Notes under the pieces: model-generated | What the model was told of the DNA's origin: nothing | What the model saw: only the letters and a program-made list of their open reading frames with translations | Database searches by the model: none | DNA from: CAWVWD01 sp965662365 | GTDB lineage: Bacteria; Bacteroidota; Bacteroidia; Chitinophagales; Saprospiraceae | Reading direction: 5' to 3' | Assembly: GCA_965662365.1 (NCBI GenBank) | Contig: CBFIHR010000027.1 | Span: forward strand, 1-48,710 | Length of the DNA: 48,710 nt | Position numbers and translations under genes: made by a program | Part shown: one piece after another, positions 35,190 through 44,152 of the stretch | Layout: each line of letters opens with the position of its first letter | Numbering within the stretch: position 1 is the stretch's first letter

Positions 35190-36419
35190 CTACTGCTTCA
35201 TAATTAATTTACTAATTTTTTGATCACCTATATTAAAATGCAGATAGTACAAGCCACTTTTCCAATTTGATGTATTCAATTTTATTTGATTTTCGCCTTT
35301 CGGCAATAATAGGTTTTCGCTATGTATAACTTGACCGACCGAGTTGAATACTTGTAAGTAGGTCGAGTTTTCAGTCGCTACAGTTAAATCAATATTAAAA
35401 AATGAAGTGACAGGATTCGGGTAAATCACCAAATCTCGAATCGTGCTATTTTGATTAATTGTATTCGATGGATTGCTTTGTAAAAAGTTGTAGAAAAACA
35501 ACGTTGTCAAATCCATAATGGAGTCAAAATAAGGCGTTTCACTAACAACGCCCCACGGCTCGTGACCTTGATTATAAAACTTATAATATTCAGTTGTAAT
35601 ACCTAAATTTTGTAAACGAGGTGTGATATAATTTGAACCAGATAAGGCTGGAAAAAACGGAGAACTAAATGGATTTGCAGAATCAGGCGAAACCACAAAA
35701 TCATCTGTTCCATGAAAGGAAATCATCGGAACATCACCAGCTTCAATGTACGTCGTATCCACGATTGCACCCCAAAGATTAGCGATAGCAATCGGTTTAT
35801 CGTTATGGATAAACGCATTACCCGAACAAGATAAACAACCCAAATCTGGTGCTGTAAACGTCGAAGAAATATTTGTTCTTTCATCATCTTCGAAATAAGC
35901 GGCGTGTATTGCCGAAATACTACCGGCACTATTTCCCATCGCAAAAATACGACTGGTATCAATGCCATAACTTGTATGATTTTCCTTTAAAAATCGAATA
36001 GCAGCCTTCGTATCTTGCACGCCTCGATAAACCGCTCGTTCTGCCGATGCCGCACTAAATGTATTGAGTCCCAAGCGATAATCAATCGATACCGCAACAT
36101 AACCTTTTTCTGCAAAGCCTTTACAAACATTGACGCTATTCGGATCTTCTCTTGAGCCAAATAAAAATGCTCCGCCATGAATGAAAAGTAAAACTGGTCG
36201 AACTTGATTCATATCGCCTTGCGGCTGATAAATATCCATCAATAAATCTTGTGAGTACGTCCAGCTATTACTTATATAAGGAGCGTTCAAGGCATCTGCT
36301 GTTCCATAAATAATAGCCGAATCTGTTTTCTCAGCAATAAAAAGGCTGTCCAAATAGCGAATTTGTGCAACGCTGTTTAGCGTGATGAATAGACAAATAA
36401 TCGTTAGTACTTTTTTCAT
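35190..36419 (-). CDS. Secreted alpha/beta-hydrolase (carboxylesterase type) with T9SS tail
   Basis: 409 residues from the ATG at 36419, which opens a signal peptide (MKKVLTIICLFITLNSVAQ); an ATG further upstream at 36521 would place it behind 34 polar residues and is rejected. The hydrolase fold has the oxyanion HGGAF and nucleophile GNSAGS (GxSxG), with the later HGTDDFVV Asp and a His (YNQGHEPWG) as the remainder of the triad. The C-terminal ~80 residues, starting YPNPVTS and ending KLIMKQ, are a T9SS type A sorting domain, so the enzyme is exported and anchored or released. It likely acts on acylated carbohydrates or feruloyl/acetyl esters. Confidence 0.9.
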   Translation of the reverse strand: MKKVLTIICLFITLNSVAQIRYLDSLFIAEKTDSAIIYGTADALNAPYISNSWTYSQDLLMDIYQPQGDMNQVRPVLLFIHGGAFLFGSREDPNSVNVCKGFAEKGYVAVSIDYRLGLNTFSAASAERAVYRGVQDTKAAIRFLKENHTSYGIDTSRIFAMGNSAGSISAIHAAYFEDDERTNISSTFTAPDLGCLSCSGNAFIHNDKPIAIANLWGAIVDTTYIEAGDVPMISFHGTDDFVVSPDSANPFSSPFFPALSGSNYITPRLQNLGITTEYYKFYNQGHEPWGVVSETPYFDSIMDLTTLFFYNFLQSNPSNTINQNSTIRDLVIYPNPVTSFFNIDLTVATENSTYLQVFNSVGQVIHSENLLLPKGENQIKLNTSNWKSGLYYLHFNIGDQKISKLIMKQ

Positions 36420-36725
36420 AATATTCTTTATATCTAAGTAACCGTTCACAAATAAGTGTGACCGACTCTTAAAAGTGTAAAAATGCGTAGAAAGTTGTGC
36501 CACTAAATTATCATTTTCCAAAGAATAAAGTCAATAAAAAAGAATGGTAATATAAAAATAATTATTTCTGACGGTTCAGTTTTGTAGGACAGTACTTGTA
36601 AGAATTTTAAAAGATTTTGAATGAAGGATCGTCAAGAAATATTGAGCAGTTGATTTTATTAAATAAGCAACAACAAAAAAGGCATTACAAATCGTAATGC
36701 CTTTTTATGAGATATTTTAGAATTT
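36420..36725. other. Intergenic region between two minus-strand genes
   Basis: 306 bp. Contains the esterase leader and, next to the SPOR gene, a terminator (36675-36706). No coding sequence is supported. Confidence 0.5.
36675..36706. terminator. Terminator of the SPOR lipoprotein gene
   Basis: AAAAAGGCATTAC and GTAATGCCTTTTT around AAATC; perfect 13-bp stem with T on both strands, 20 bp beyond the stop on the minus strand. Confidence 0.85.
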
Positions 36726-37361
36726 TTATTCTCTACGCTTAACAACATAAGCGTCAATATTATCTGCTTTTAATGCTTTTGCCAGTAAATCCGCTTGACT
36801 TCTATCTTCTAACTTAGCGATACAAACGGTTTTGAAGTTTTTATCAAAAGTGATTAATTCCGCATTGTATCCTAAATCTGTAATGATTTTAGATTTTTTT
36901 TGAGCTGCATTTTCGTCTTTGTAAGCACCTGCAACGACAAAATAAAGGGCTTTTTCACTTTCCTTATAAGTCGTATTTGGTGTCGGAGTTGCTCCCTTTG
37001 CGGTGTTTTCATCATCACTCAAAAAATCTCTCTCTTTATAATCATAGGCCTTGATAGAAGGCGTTGTTACATTTTGAGGCAAATCATTTTTATCTTCTAT
37101 CAAGTCATCATCATCAGACGTCAGTGCAATCGGAGAAGTCTTCTCGATTTTCTTGCGTTTATTCTCTTCTGCTTTTTCAGCTAAAGCTGGGTCATAATAA
37201 GCTTCGATAACAAATTCTGGCTCTTCTATGGTGTCGAGGTTTTCTGTGATAACCTCTTGTTGTAACGGTTGCAGAGATTCTTGTTCTACGTGCGTATCCT
37301 CTCTTGAGGAACAGGCCGTCAAAACAAGTGCAACGAAGAGGAATAATAAGCCATTTTTCAT
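36726..37361 (-). CDS. SPOR-domain lipoprotein
   Basis: 211 residues from the ATG at 37361 (MKNGLLFLFVALVLTAC); the earlier in-frame ATG at 37385 lies eight polar residues upstream and would bury the signal. Cys after VLTA is the lipidation site. Residues ~20-140 are a low-complexity, acidic linker. The C-terminal ~70 residues (YFVVAGAYKDENAAQKKSKII, then AKLEDRSQADLLAKAL) form a SPOR fold, which binds denuded glycan strands of septal peptidoglycan. Envelope protein, probably localising to the division site. No partner gene adjacent. Confidence 0.85.
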   Translation of the reverse strand: MKNGLLFLFVALVLTACSSREDTHVEQESLQPLQQEVITENLDTIEEPEFVIEAYYDPALAEKAEENKRKKIEKTSPIALTSDDDDLIEDKNDLPQNVTTPSIKAYDYKERDFLSDDENTAKGATPTPNTTYKESEKALYFVVAGAYKDENAAQKKSKIITDLGYNAELITFDKNFKTVCIAKLEDRSQADLLAKALKADNIDAYVVKRRE

Positions 37362-37807
37362 AGCGTAAGTTGTTTTCGTATTCAAAATATTATTAGAAAT
37401 CTATCTTTTGTAATGTACTTATTCTATTACTTATTTCTATTTTCAGATAATTCATCAATGTGGATTATATTCTGTCGTAGAATTGTGCCAATTCCTGTGA
37501 TTTTGAAAGTATTATCAATGATAATCGGCTATATAGATTCTGAAAATATAAGTCACTATTTTTGATAAGCCATCACAATTTTTGGAAATTTGCAGTTCAG
37601 AATTATGTTGATCATTACATCATGGCATGATATCAACAAAAATCATACTATAATTGATAAATTTATAGATTGATTATATTAAAAAGTAATTTAATTTGAA
37701 ATAAAAGATAGAAAAGGACAAATTATTGGCAAATTAGTCGATAATTAATCCCAAATAGTGAATAAAAGATATTGAAAAACTGATATTAATACATTAAAAA
37801 AAATGTT
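37362..37807. promoter_or_regulatory. AT-rich region upstream of rocD with a palindrome
   Basis: 446 bp without a gene. The palindrome ATCATGGCATGAT (37619-37631) is flanked by TTGAT and ATCAA, giving a two-fold-symmetric site of about 29 bp, ~175 bp before the rocD start. It could be an operator for an Lrp/AsnC- or FadR-like regulator, but this is guesswork. No other signals. Confidence 0.4.
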
Positions 37808-39046
37808 ATGCTAAAAACAACGATTTCAGCACAAGAATTAATAGCTCTGGAGGATAAACACGGTGCACACAATTATCATCCGTTACCGGTTGTATTATCA
37901 AAAGGAGAAGGTGTATTCGTTTGGGACGTAGAAGGGAAACGTTATTACGATTTCCTGTCCGCATATTCTGCGGTTAATCAGGGACATTGTCATCCTCGTA
38001 TTGTGAATGCGTTGGCGGAACAGGCGAAGGTGTTAACTTTGACTTCTCGTGCGTTTCACAATGATGTTTTAGGAAGATACGAAAAATTTATCACAGACTT
38101 TTTCGGTTATGATAAAGTTTTACCGATGAATACTGGTGTCGAAGGTGGTGAAACGGCAGTAAAATTGTGTCGTAAATGGGCTTATGAAGTCAAAGGTGTT
38201 CCAGCGAATCAAGCCAAAATTATCTTCGTGACTGGTAATTTTTGGGGACGTACTTTAGCAGCGATTTCTTCTTCAACTGATCCGTCAAGCCGTGCAAATT
38301 TTGGTCCGTATATGCCAGGATATGAGTTGATTCCTTACAATGATTTAGACGCATTGGCGAAAGCCTTAGAAGATCCGAATGTTGCTGGTTTTATGGTTGA
38401 GCCGATTCAGGGGGAAGCGGGTGTTGTTGTACCGCATGATGGTTATTTAAAAACAGCTTATGAAATGTGTCGAGAGAAAAATGTTCTGTTTATCGCTGAT
38501 GAAGTACAAACAGGAATTGCTCGTACAGGTAAGCGTTTGTGTTGTGATCATGAAGGTTTTAAACCTGATATTTTGATTCTCGGAAAAGCTTTATCAGGTG
38601 GCGTTTTTCCTGTTTCTGCGGTTTTGGCTCGTGACGAAATTATGTTGACGATCAAGCCTGGGGAACACGGTTCTACTTTTGGTGGCAACCCTTTGGCGTG
38701 TGCAGTAGCTATGGCAGCGTTGGAAGTTGTACGAGATGAAAAGTTGGCAGAAAATGCCGCTTACTTAGGTGAAATTTTTCGTGCGAAAATGCGTCAAATG
38801 ATTGAAAAAACAGATTTGGTGACGTTGGTTCGTGGAAAAGGTTTGTTGAATGCCATCGTGATCAATGATACGGAAGACAGTAAAACCGCTTGGAATATTT
38901 GTATGAAGTTGGCAGAAAATGGCTTATTAGCAAAACCAACTCACGGTAATATTATCCGTTTCGCTCCGACTTTAGTTATGACCGAAAAGCAACTTTTAGA
39001 ATGTTGTGAGATTATCGAAAGGACAATTTTAGAATTTGAGCAATAG
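37808..39046 (+). CDS. rocD: Ornithine-oxo-acid aminotransferase
   Basis: 412 residues of the class III PLP aminotransferase family. The N-terminus HGAHNYHPLPVVLSKGEGVFVWD, YDFLSAYSAVNQGHCHPRI and NTGVEGGETAVKLCRKW are diagnostic of ornithine aminotransferases. The PLP Lys is in ILILGKALSGGVFPVSAV, and ADEVQTGIARTG follows the binding Asp. It converts L-ornithine plus 2-oxoglutarate to glutamate semialdehyde and glutamate, linking arginine and proline metabolism. Long leader, single gene. Not a candidate PseC, which belongs to the DegT/ArnB fold. Confidence 0.97.
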   Translation: MLKTTISAQELIALEDKHGAHNYHPLPVVLSKGEGVFVWDVEGKRYYDFLSAYSAVNQGHCHPRIVNALAEQAKVLTLTSRAFHNDVLGRYEKFITDFFGYDKVLPMNTGVEGGETAVKLCRKWAYEVKGVPANQAKIIFVTGNFWGRTLAAISSSTDPSSRANFGPYMPGYELIPYNDLDALAKALEDPNVAGFMVEPIQGEAGVVVPHDGYLKTAYEMCREKNVLFIADEVQTGIARTGKRLCCDHEGFKPDILILGKALSGGVFPVSAVLARDEIMLTIKPGEHGSTFGGNPLACAVAMAALEVVRDEKLAENAAYLGEIFRAKMRQMIEKTDLVTLVRGKGLLNAIVINDTEDSKTAWNICMKLAENGLLAKPTHGNIIRFAPTLVMTEKQLLECCEIIERTILEFEQ

Positions 39047-39060
39047 CGTGGATGGTTGAT

Positions 39061-39096
39061 TCCGAGGACTCAGGAACGGTTATCCTGAGTGCTCGG
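39061..39096. repeat. Near-perfect hairpin between rocD and the next gene
   Basis: TCCGAGGACTCAGGA and TCCTGAGTGCTCGGGA pair in all but one position around a 7-nt loop. There is no T run, so this looks like a REP-type palindrome that might serve as a transcript end. Confidence 0.6.
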
Positions 39097-39109
39097 GAAC
39101 ATCTGCCGT

Positions 39110-40282
39110 TTATTCATACTCAAATCGAATAAGAGCTTTTTTCTTCAATCGCCAATGTTGTGCTGTTTTTTGAACGGTGCCAGGTGTTACGGTGACGATG
39201 TTTTTGATACCTGGACGAATAACTTTATTTAATTGTTTCGGATTGCCTTCTATATCACAGACGGGTTTTATGGTACGCTCATAATCCATAAAAATATCGG
39301 TGATAATTTTATCATTACTGATGATTTCAAATGTTGCCAAAAAGTACTTTTCGTTGATAAGTTTAAACTTAAAAGTACTTTGTCCTGCGATTTCTGTCTT
39401 CGAACTTTCTAAATCATAAAACGACCCATCAATTCTGGGATAAGACATATAAAATGTAAATTCCTCAGGTTCTGCTTCCTCTGTTTTTTCTTCTGGGATT
39501 TCTTTCATGACCGCTTCAACTTGTTTTTCAAGAGCATTTTTTTCGACAGTTGGCGTTTTAACAGTTGACGTTTGGCGTTTTAATTTCTCATTAATCGTCT
39601 GTGTTGAAGTATTAGCCGCACTTTTTGGTTTGACGCTGTGTGCCGACAAGTTTTTTGTCGATACTTTTTCTTTTCCGGTATTAAAATATTTACCTGCCCA
39701 TTTGAACACGGTGTAGGCAGAGGAAAGTACGAAAATACCAAGCAGAATGAGGAAAAAATTACCTACGCTGAGCCATTCCCAAAAATCAAAACGTTCCTCT
39801 TCTGTATTTTCGATGCCATCGACACCTTTTATTTCGTCTATTTTAAGTTTTTCTTTTAAATAATTTTCTTTCAGTGCAAACTTCAAATTTTGAAAATCTT
39901 CATCTCCTTCATAATCGATTAAAAATTCTTGTTTGAAGATTTCCGTTAAGTTGTTGAACAAAGCCCCATTTGTGATTTGTTCATCAAACTCCTCTTTGAA
40001 ACCTTCAATATAAGTCGCTAAATATCCATTATTTTCTAATTGAGGTTGTTTTCCTTGTATGAAAACCATCAAGTTTTCATAGCTACAAGGATGCGTTGAG
40101 GCATAGGTCAAGTATTCGTTTTGAACGTACGTACCTTGTTCTTTAAGCATATAGAACTTTGCCAGCTCACAATTCAAATGATCAACAGCATTTTCATAAG
40201 TGGCTCTATCAATTGTTTTTTGTGCCAAAACATTGACGACCGTCATTATTAATAATAATATGATAAAGTAAAAACGATACAT
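39110..40282 (-). CDS. Membrane protein of unknown function
   Basis: 390 residues. A signal peptide (MYRFYFIILLLIMTVVNVLAQ) leads into a helical, acidic periplasmic part (about 22-165). A single membrane segment (about 172-192, FLILLGIFVLSSAYTVF) follows, and a disordered Lys/Thr/Glu-rich stretch (about 195-270) leads to a C-terminal beta-rich domain (FYMSYPRIDGSFYDL and so on). The topology is therefore periplasmic N-terminus, cytoplasmic C-terminus. Not recognised. Convergent with rocD, divergent from the WD40 gene. Confidence 0.7.
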   Translation of the reverse strand: MYRFYFIILLLIMTVVNVLAQKTIDRATYENAVDHLNCELAKFYMLKEQGTYVQNEYLTYASTHPCSYENLMVFIQGKQPQLENNGYLATYIEGFKEEFDEQITNGALFNNLTEIFKQEFLIDYEGDEDFQNLKFALKENYLKEKLKIDEIKGVDGIENTEEERFDFWEWLSVGNFFLILLGIFVLSSAYTVFKWAGKYFNTGKEKVSTKNLSAHSVKPKSAANTSTQTINEKLKRQTSTVKTPTVEKNALEKQVEAVMKEIPEEKTEEAEPEEFTFYMSYPRIDGSFYDLESSKTEIAGQSTFKFKLINEKYFLATFEIISNDKIITDIFMDYERTIKPVCDIEGNPKQLNKVIRPGIKNIVTVTPGTVQKTAQHWRLKKKALIRFEYE

Positions 40283-40623
40283 GCGAATAGATTGCTAAAG
40301 TGTTGTATTATTAAATTGCTCTAATTTTATTGAAACGCCTAACGCTTTGATAATTGAATGATTTGGCGTAAATCATTAAAAAACAATTCAACCGTGTAAG
40401 GGATTCAATAATTTATAATCAATCAATATACAACAATATTTTTATTACCTACAAGTATATAATGTTATTGTTAATAATGAAATATTTATTCGTTTGAAAA
40501 ACAGTATTTGAGTAGATTCAAGATACAATTTTTGAAAAATATCTAACCGTTAACATATATTTTTGTAATTTACGACTGTTTTAGTGTCATCGCTTATCGA
40601 AATAAAAGACTCCATAACACAAG
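40283..40623. promoter_or_regulatory. Divergent promoter region
   Basis: 341 bp between divergent genes. TATTTTTG (40558-40565) fits TAnnTTTG, with TTTG at 40531-40534; the 23-bp spacing is longer than ideal. Distance to the WD40 gene ATG is about 60 bp. Nothing else is seen. Confidence 0.35.
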
Positions 40624-43158
40624 ATGAAGATAGAAATCACACATGATATTATTGCTAAAAAAATCTTTGAGAAAGGTTCGAAAGAAGATAAACTCTTTTC
40701 AAAAGCGAATCGCTTAGTTAGAGAACGATTCGAAGCATCGAAAGATACCGCAACTTATCTGACTGATAAGGAGTTAGAGTTTATCGAACCTCAATACGAA
40801 GCCTTAGAAGCGACTTTGACAAAAGAAATGTTCAAGTTTGTTAAGGATAGTCAGCGACAACAAACCGCACGACTGTACCGAAAACTGGCCGGTTTTGTAT
40901 TAACAGGTTTTATTATTGGCATGATAGCTTTATTTCTGTTCATTTATTTTAGTGATCAGCTAAAATACTGGTCAGGAATCGACTCAAAAGCAGAGTCGTT
41001 GGTGAGCGAAGCCTTACAAACGATGCACGATGACCCAACTTATGCCCTTCATCTTGCCGGAAATGCCCTAGAGATTGATCCTAAAAATGCCAGTGCCAAA
41101 CAAGTTATTTATTTACTGTATCGAGATAATATTTTTTATAAAAATCTATTGATGGATACGGCAGATCATGTTAGTGCGAACGCAGTCGCCTTTTCTCCAA
41201 ATAGTCAACTTGTCGCTTTTGCAGAAAAAGATTTTGTCTATATCAACAATATCAATAAAACTTCCGTCAAAAGAAAAAAACTACATGAAGGTACAATCAA
41301 TGATTTAGTTTTTGATTCGGATACGACACTGATTTCAGTTGGTGACGACAATCGCATTGTCCGATGGAGTTTTAATAGAAACGGTATTCAAGAAATACAG
41401 CATACAAACCGTGCGACGGTTGATAGTGCAGGTCTGAATATTGATATCAACGCTGTTGATGTATCTTATGATGGAAAATATATTTTTGTAGGTCGAGGGG
41501 CGGAAGGTAGTGATGGGTTATTGATTGATTTAGAACACGATACGACTATTGTTATGGATGACGTTGTAGGACGAATACACGATGTCGTTTTTACAGCACC
41601 AAATCCAGAGGCTGAATTACCGATTTTACAAGAACGCCTACTGATGATGGCTGGTGATGATAAAAGTATTTCGGTTTATAATTTACAAGGAGAACTTTTA
41701 GCTAAAAGTTTTCCTGATGATCATCCGAAAAGTATTTTTTCATTGGACTTACGTCCAAATAGTAATCAAGTGGTTACGGCTTGCAATCACGATGTGATTC
41801 GGGTTTTTGAGTTAGAGCGAAATGATAATCCGAAAGTAAGTAAATTCGATTATATTCTGAAACTCAAAAATAAACTAACAGAGCATAGTGATGCTGTTCG
41901 TTCTGTTCGGTTCTCTAAAAATGGTTCACAAATGGTGTCTGCTTCTTATGACAATACGGCAATCATTTGGGACACAAAAGCATGGGAACCTTTATATACA
42001 TTGAAAGGCCACAAAGACAGAATTTTTAAAGCGGAGTTTTCTAATGATTCCCGTTATATTACAACAATAGGAAGGGATTATCGAGTGATACTTTGGAATT
42101 TAGAACTCAAAAAGCCAGATACGAAATCATATCAACATCCTCGCAGAGTCTCAGCATTACAATATTCTCGTAGCGGCAATCGAGCATTTTCGGGAACGTG
42201 GGGCAACGATAGTACACCTAATCGAAGTCTAGTTACTTGGAATACAGCGACTTGGATACCTATTAGGAAAACTAGTTTTGAGGAGGACATCGAAGCTATT
42301 GCCAGTTTTTATCAAGATTCATTATTGGTGGCTGTTGGCAAATCGTTATACTTGGTGGATAATAAAAACAATAGGCGAAAGAAAATTGGAACGGATGATG
42401 AGACAATTAAAGCTGTTGCTATTGCACCAGATGAGAGCTTTGTTGCTTATGGAGGGCGAGGAGATAAAGTGACCATTTTGTCATATAAAATGAAACGTGG
42501 TAAAAAGTATTTGAGCCAAAAAAGTGTGTTGACGATACGAAAAGATAATACTAAAACGCCGCAAGATGGTGATATTTATTCTATTGCGATTTCACCGGAT
42601 AGTCGATACATTATTATTGGTCGACGCAATCGGACTGTTGTGATTTGGGATATTAAAAAGAATGTTCAACTAATGCCACCTATTATCGCACACGATTTTC
42701 TTTATGAAAGAGATAATGAAGTGTACACTGTTAATTTCATTGATAAAACGAAATTTTTGACGACCGGAAGAGATAACACGATTCGTCTGTGGGAAATCAA
42801 GCGTAATGAAGGCTTAGTTAGTTTAGTTACCAAGAAAAAAGGTCACGCAGGTGGTATTCGATGTTTGGCGACACATCCAGAACTGAGTTTATACGTTACC
42901 GGCGGCGGAGATAGATTGATTAAATTGTGGGATATTGAAGGGAATTTGATTCAAGTTATAGACGCTTTTTATGATGATAACGATCATTGTACGGGTGATG
43001 AAGATAAGTGCAGAGAGGATTATGGCGTCGTCACAGGTTTAGCTTTCTCAAGAGATGGAAGTAAGATAATCATCGGAATGGGAAACGGCAAAGTAAAATC
43101 TATTTACACTATTGAGGGAGCCTTATCTAAAAATGAAATTTATACGTTTCCGAAGTAG
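40624..43158 (+). CDS. WD40-repeat membrane protein with a STAND-like N-terminal remnant
   Basis: 844 residues. Residues 1-80 (IEITHDIIAKKIFEKG, LVRERFEA, TYLTDKELEFIEP) resemble the winged-helix and arm region that follows the NTPase of novel STAND proteins, where it reads E/LTHEALIRxW and ends FLxAS. One membrane helix lies at about 88-110, a short helical link at 120-170, then WD40 blades to the end (AVAFSPNSQL, VSASYDNTAIIWD, TTGRDNTIRLWE, VTGGGDRLIKLWD). The NTPase with Walker motifs is absent. The start is clear; the region upstream holds no frame that could encode it. Function unknown, perhaps a sensor derived from a STAND protein. Confidence 0.8.
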   Translation: MKIEITHDIIAKKIFEKGSKEDKLFSKANRLVRERFEASKDTATYLTDKELEFIEPQYEALEATLTKEMFKFVKDSQRQQTARLYRKLAGFVLTGFIIGMIALFLFIYFSDQLKYWSGIDSKAESLVSEALQTMHDDPTYALHLAGNALEIDPKNASAKQVIYLLYRDNIFYKNLLMDTADHVSANAVAFSPNSQLVAFAEKDFVYINNINKTSVKRKKLHEGTINDLVFDSDTTLISVGDDNRIVRWSFNRNGIQEIQHTNRATVDSAGLNIDINAVDVSYDGKYIFVGRGAEGSDGLLIDLEHDTTIVMDDVVGRIHDVVFTAPNPEAELPILQERLLMMAGDDKSISVYNLQGELLAKSFPDDHPKSIFSLDLRPNSNQVVTACNHDVIRVFELERNDNPKVSKFDYILKLKNKLTEHSDAVRSVRFSKNGSQMVSASYDNTAIIWDTKAWEPLYTLKGHKDRIFKAEFSNDSRYITTIGRDYRVILWNLELKKPDTKSYQHPRRVSALQYSRSGNRAFSGTWGNDSTPNRSLVTWNTATWIPIRKTSFEEDIEAIASFYQDSLLVAVGKSLYLVDNKNNRRKKIGTDDETIKAVAIAPDESFVAYGGRGDKVTILSYKMKRGKKYLSQKSVLTIRKDNTKTPQDGDIYSIAISPDSRYIIIGRRNRTVVIWDIKKNVQLMPPIIAHDFLYERDNEVYTVNFIDKTKFLTTGRDNTIRLWEIKRNEGLVSLVTKKKGHAGGIRCLATHPELSLYVTGGGDRLIKLWDIEGNLIQVIDAFYDDNDHCTGDEDKCREDYGVVTGLAFSRDGSKIIIGMGNGKVKSIYTIEGALSKNEIYTFPK

Positions 43159-43191
43159 AGTTAATCTAATATTAGGACTAAAGTTATCATC

Positions 43192-43917
43192 ATGTTTGAG
43201 GCTATATTTTCAGAAAATCAAGATTTTGTCGCTTGGAACGCACATCATTGGGGGGCGATTTTATTTTTTGTCTTATTCGGTTTCTTATTAATTCGTACCG
43301 GACAGTCTTTGGATGAAAAAGGTCAAACTCGATTAGGTGTCGGTATGGCAGTTGTTATCCTTTGTTTTAATATCGCTTATATTTCTATTATTGTTGCGAA
43401 AGGAGAATTTGATTATCGAACAGATCTCCCGCTTAATTTCTGTGTGATACTGCCTTATCTTATGCCTTACGTCATGTATTCTAAAAACAAAATTATGTAC
43501 GGCATTATGTATTTTGGAGTTTTAGGCGGTACTTTTCAAGGTATTATTACACCACATTTAGACGGTATTGGTTTTCCGAGTTACGTTTATATAAAGTTTT
43601 GGATCGAACACGCAGGTTTGATTATCCTGATTTTATATGCTACAATTGTTTATAAAATGCGACCATCTTGGAGGGATTATCGCAATGCAATAATTTTCCT
43701 ATTCGGCTACTTTTTTATTTTTTTGATGTCAATCAATTATCTAATTGGCTCAAATTATGGTTATACGATGAGTAAACCACCTAATGGCTCTTTATTAGAC
43801 TTTTTTGGCCCTTGGCCATTGTATATTATTGTCGCAACTTGTATTGCATTTCCGTTTTTTTTCTTACTATATTTTCCATTTTTTTGGAAGGATAGAAGGG
43901 CGAGAAAGTTATCTTAG
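43192..43917 (+). CDS. YwaF-like (TIGR02206) integral membrane protein
   Basis: 241 residues with about seven membrane segments, including WGAILFFVLFGFLLIRTG, LGVGMAVVILCFNIAYISIIVA and the last LYIIVATCIAFPFFFLLYFPFFW. The order of segments and conserved LPLNFCVILPYL and IEHAGLIIL match the YwaF/TIGR02206 family (from memory). The function of this family is not known. The gene starts 33 bp after the WD40 gene, so the two probably share a transcript, a hint that the WD40 protein may work at the membrane with it. Confidence 0.85.
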   Translation: MFEAIFSENQDFVAWNAHHWGAILFFVLFGFLLIRTGQSLDEKGQTRLGVGMAVVILCFNIAYISIIVAKGEFDYRTDLPLNFCVILPYLMPYVMYSKNKIMYGIMYFGVLGGTFQGIITPHLDGIGFPSYVYIKFWIEHAGLIILILYATIVYKMRPSWRDYRNAIIFLFGYFFIFLMSINYLIGSNYGYTMSKPPNGSLLDFFGPWPLYIIVATCIAFPFFFLLYFPFFWKDRRARKLS

Positions 43918-44025
43918 CTTGACTTTCGGGGCAATAAGGTATTTAAAATACCGGTATTGAATATCTTAAAGCGTTTTTATCGCTATAATATGTAGTCTGA
44001 CTTGACGTAATTTTATTATTAAATA

Positions 44026-44056
44026 TCTGTTATCCATTCATTAATTACTACATTTG
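44026..44056 (+). promoter_or_regulatory. Promoter of prs, TCTG-N19-TACATTTG
   Basis: TACATTTG (44049-44056) fits the -7 consensus and TCTG (44026-44029) is one mismatch from TTTG at the ideal 19-bp spacing. It leaves a leader of about 90 nt. Confidence 0.5.
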
Positions 44057-44152
44057 TGGAAATTTTTTCAAAACAAACTAACTAATAGAAAACGATAAAT
44101 TATGATCTATTGATTAGAGTAGCTCATGGTTTATGGTTCATAGTTACAAACA

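Noticed and set aside
37808..39046. Ornithine aminotransferase as the missing PseC
   Set aside because: It is a class III aminotransferase with clear ornithine-type signatures and lies 15 kb from the cluster; PseC belongs to the DegT/DnrJ/EryC1 fold.
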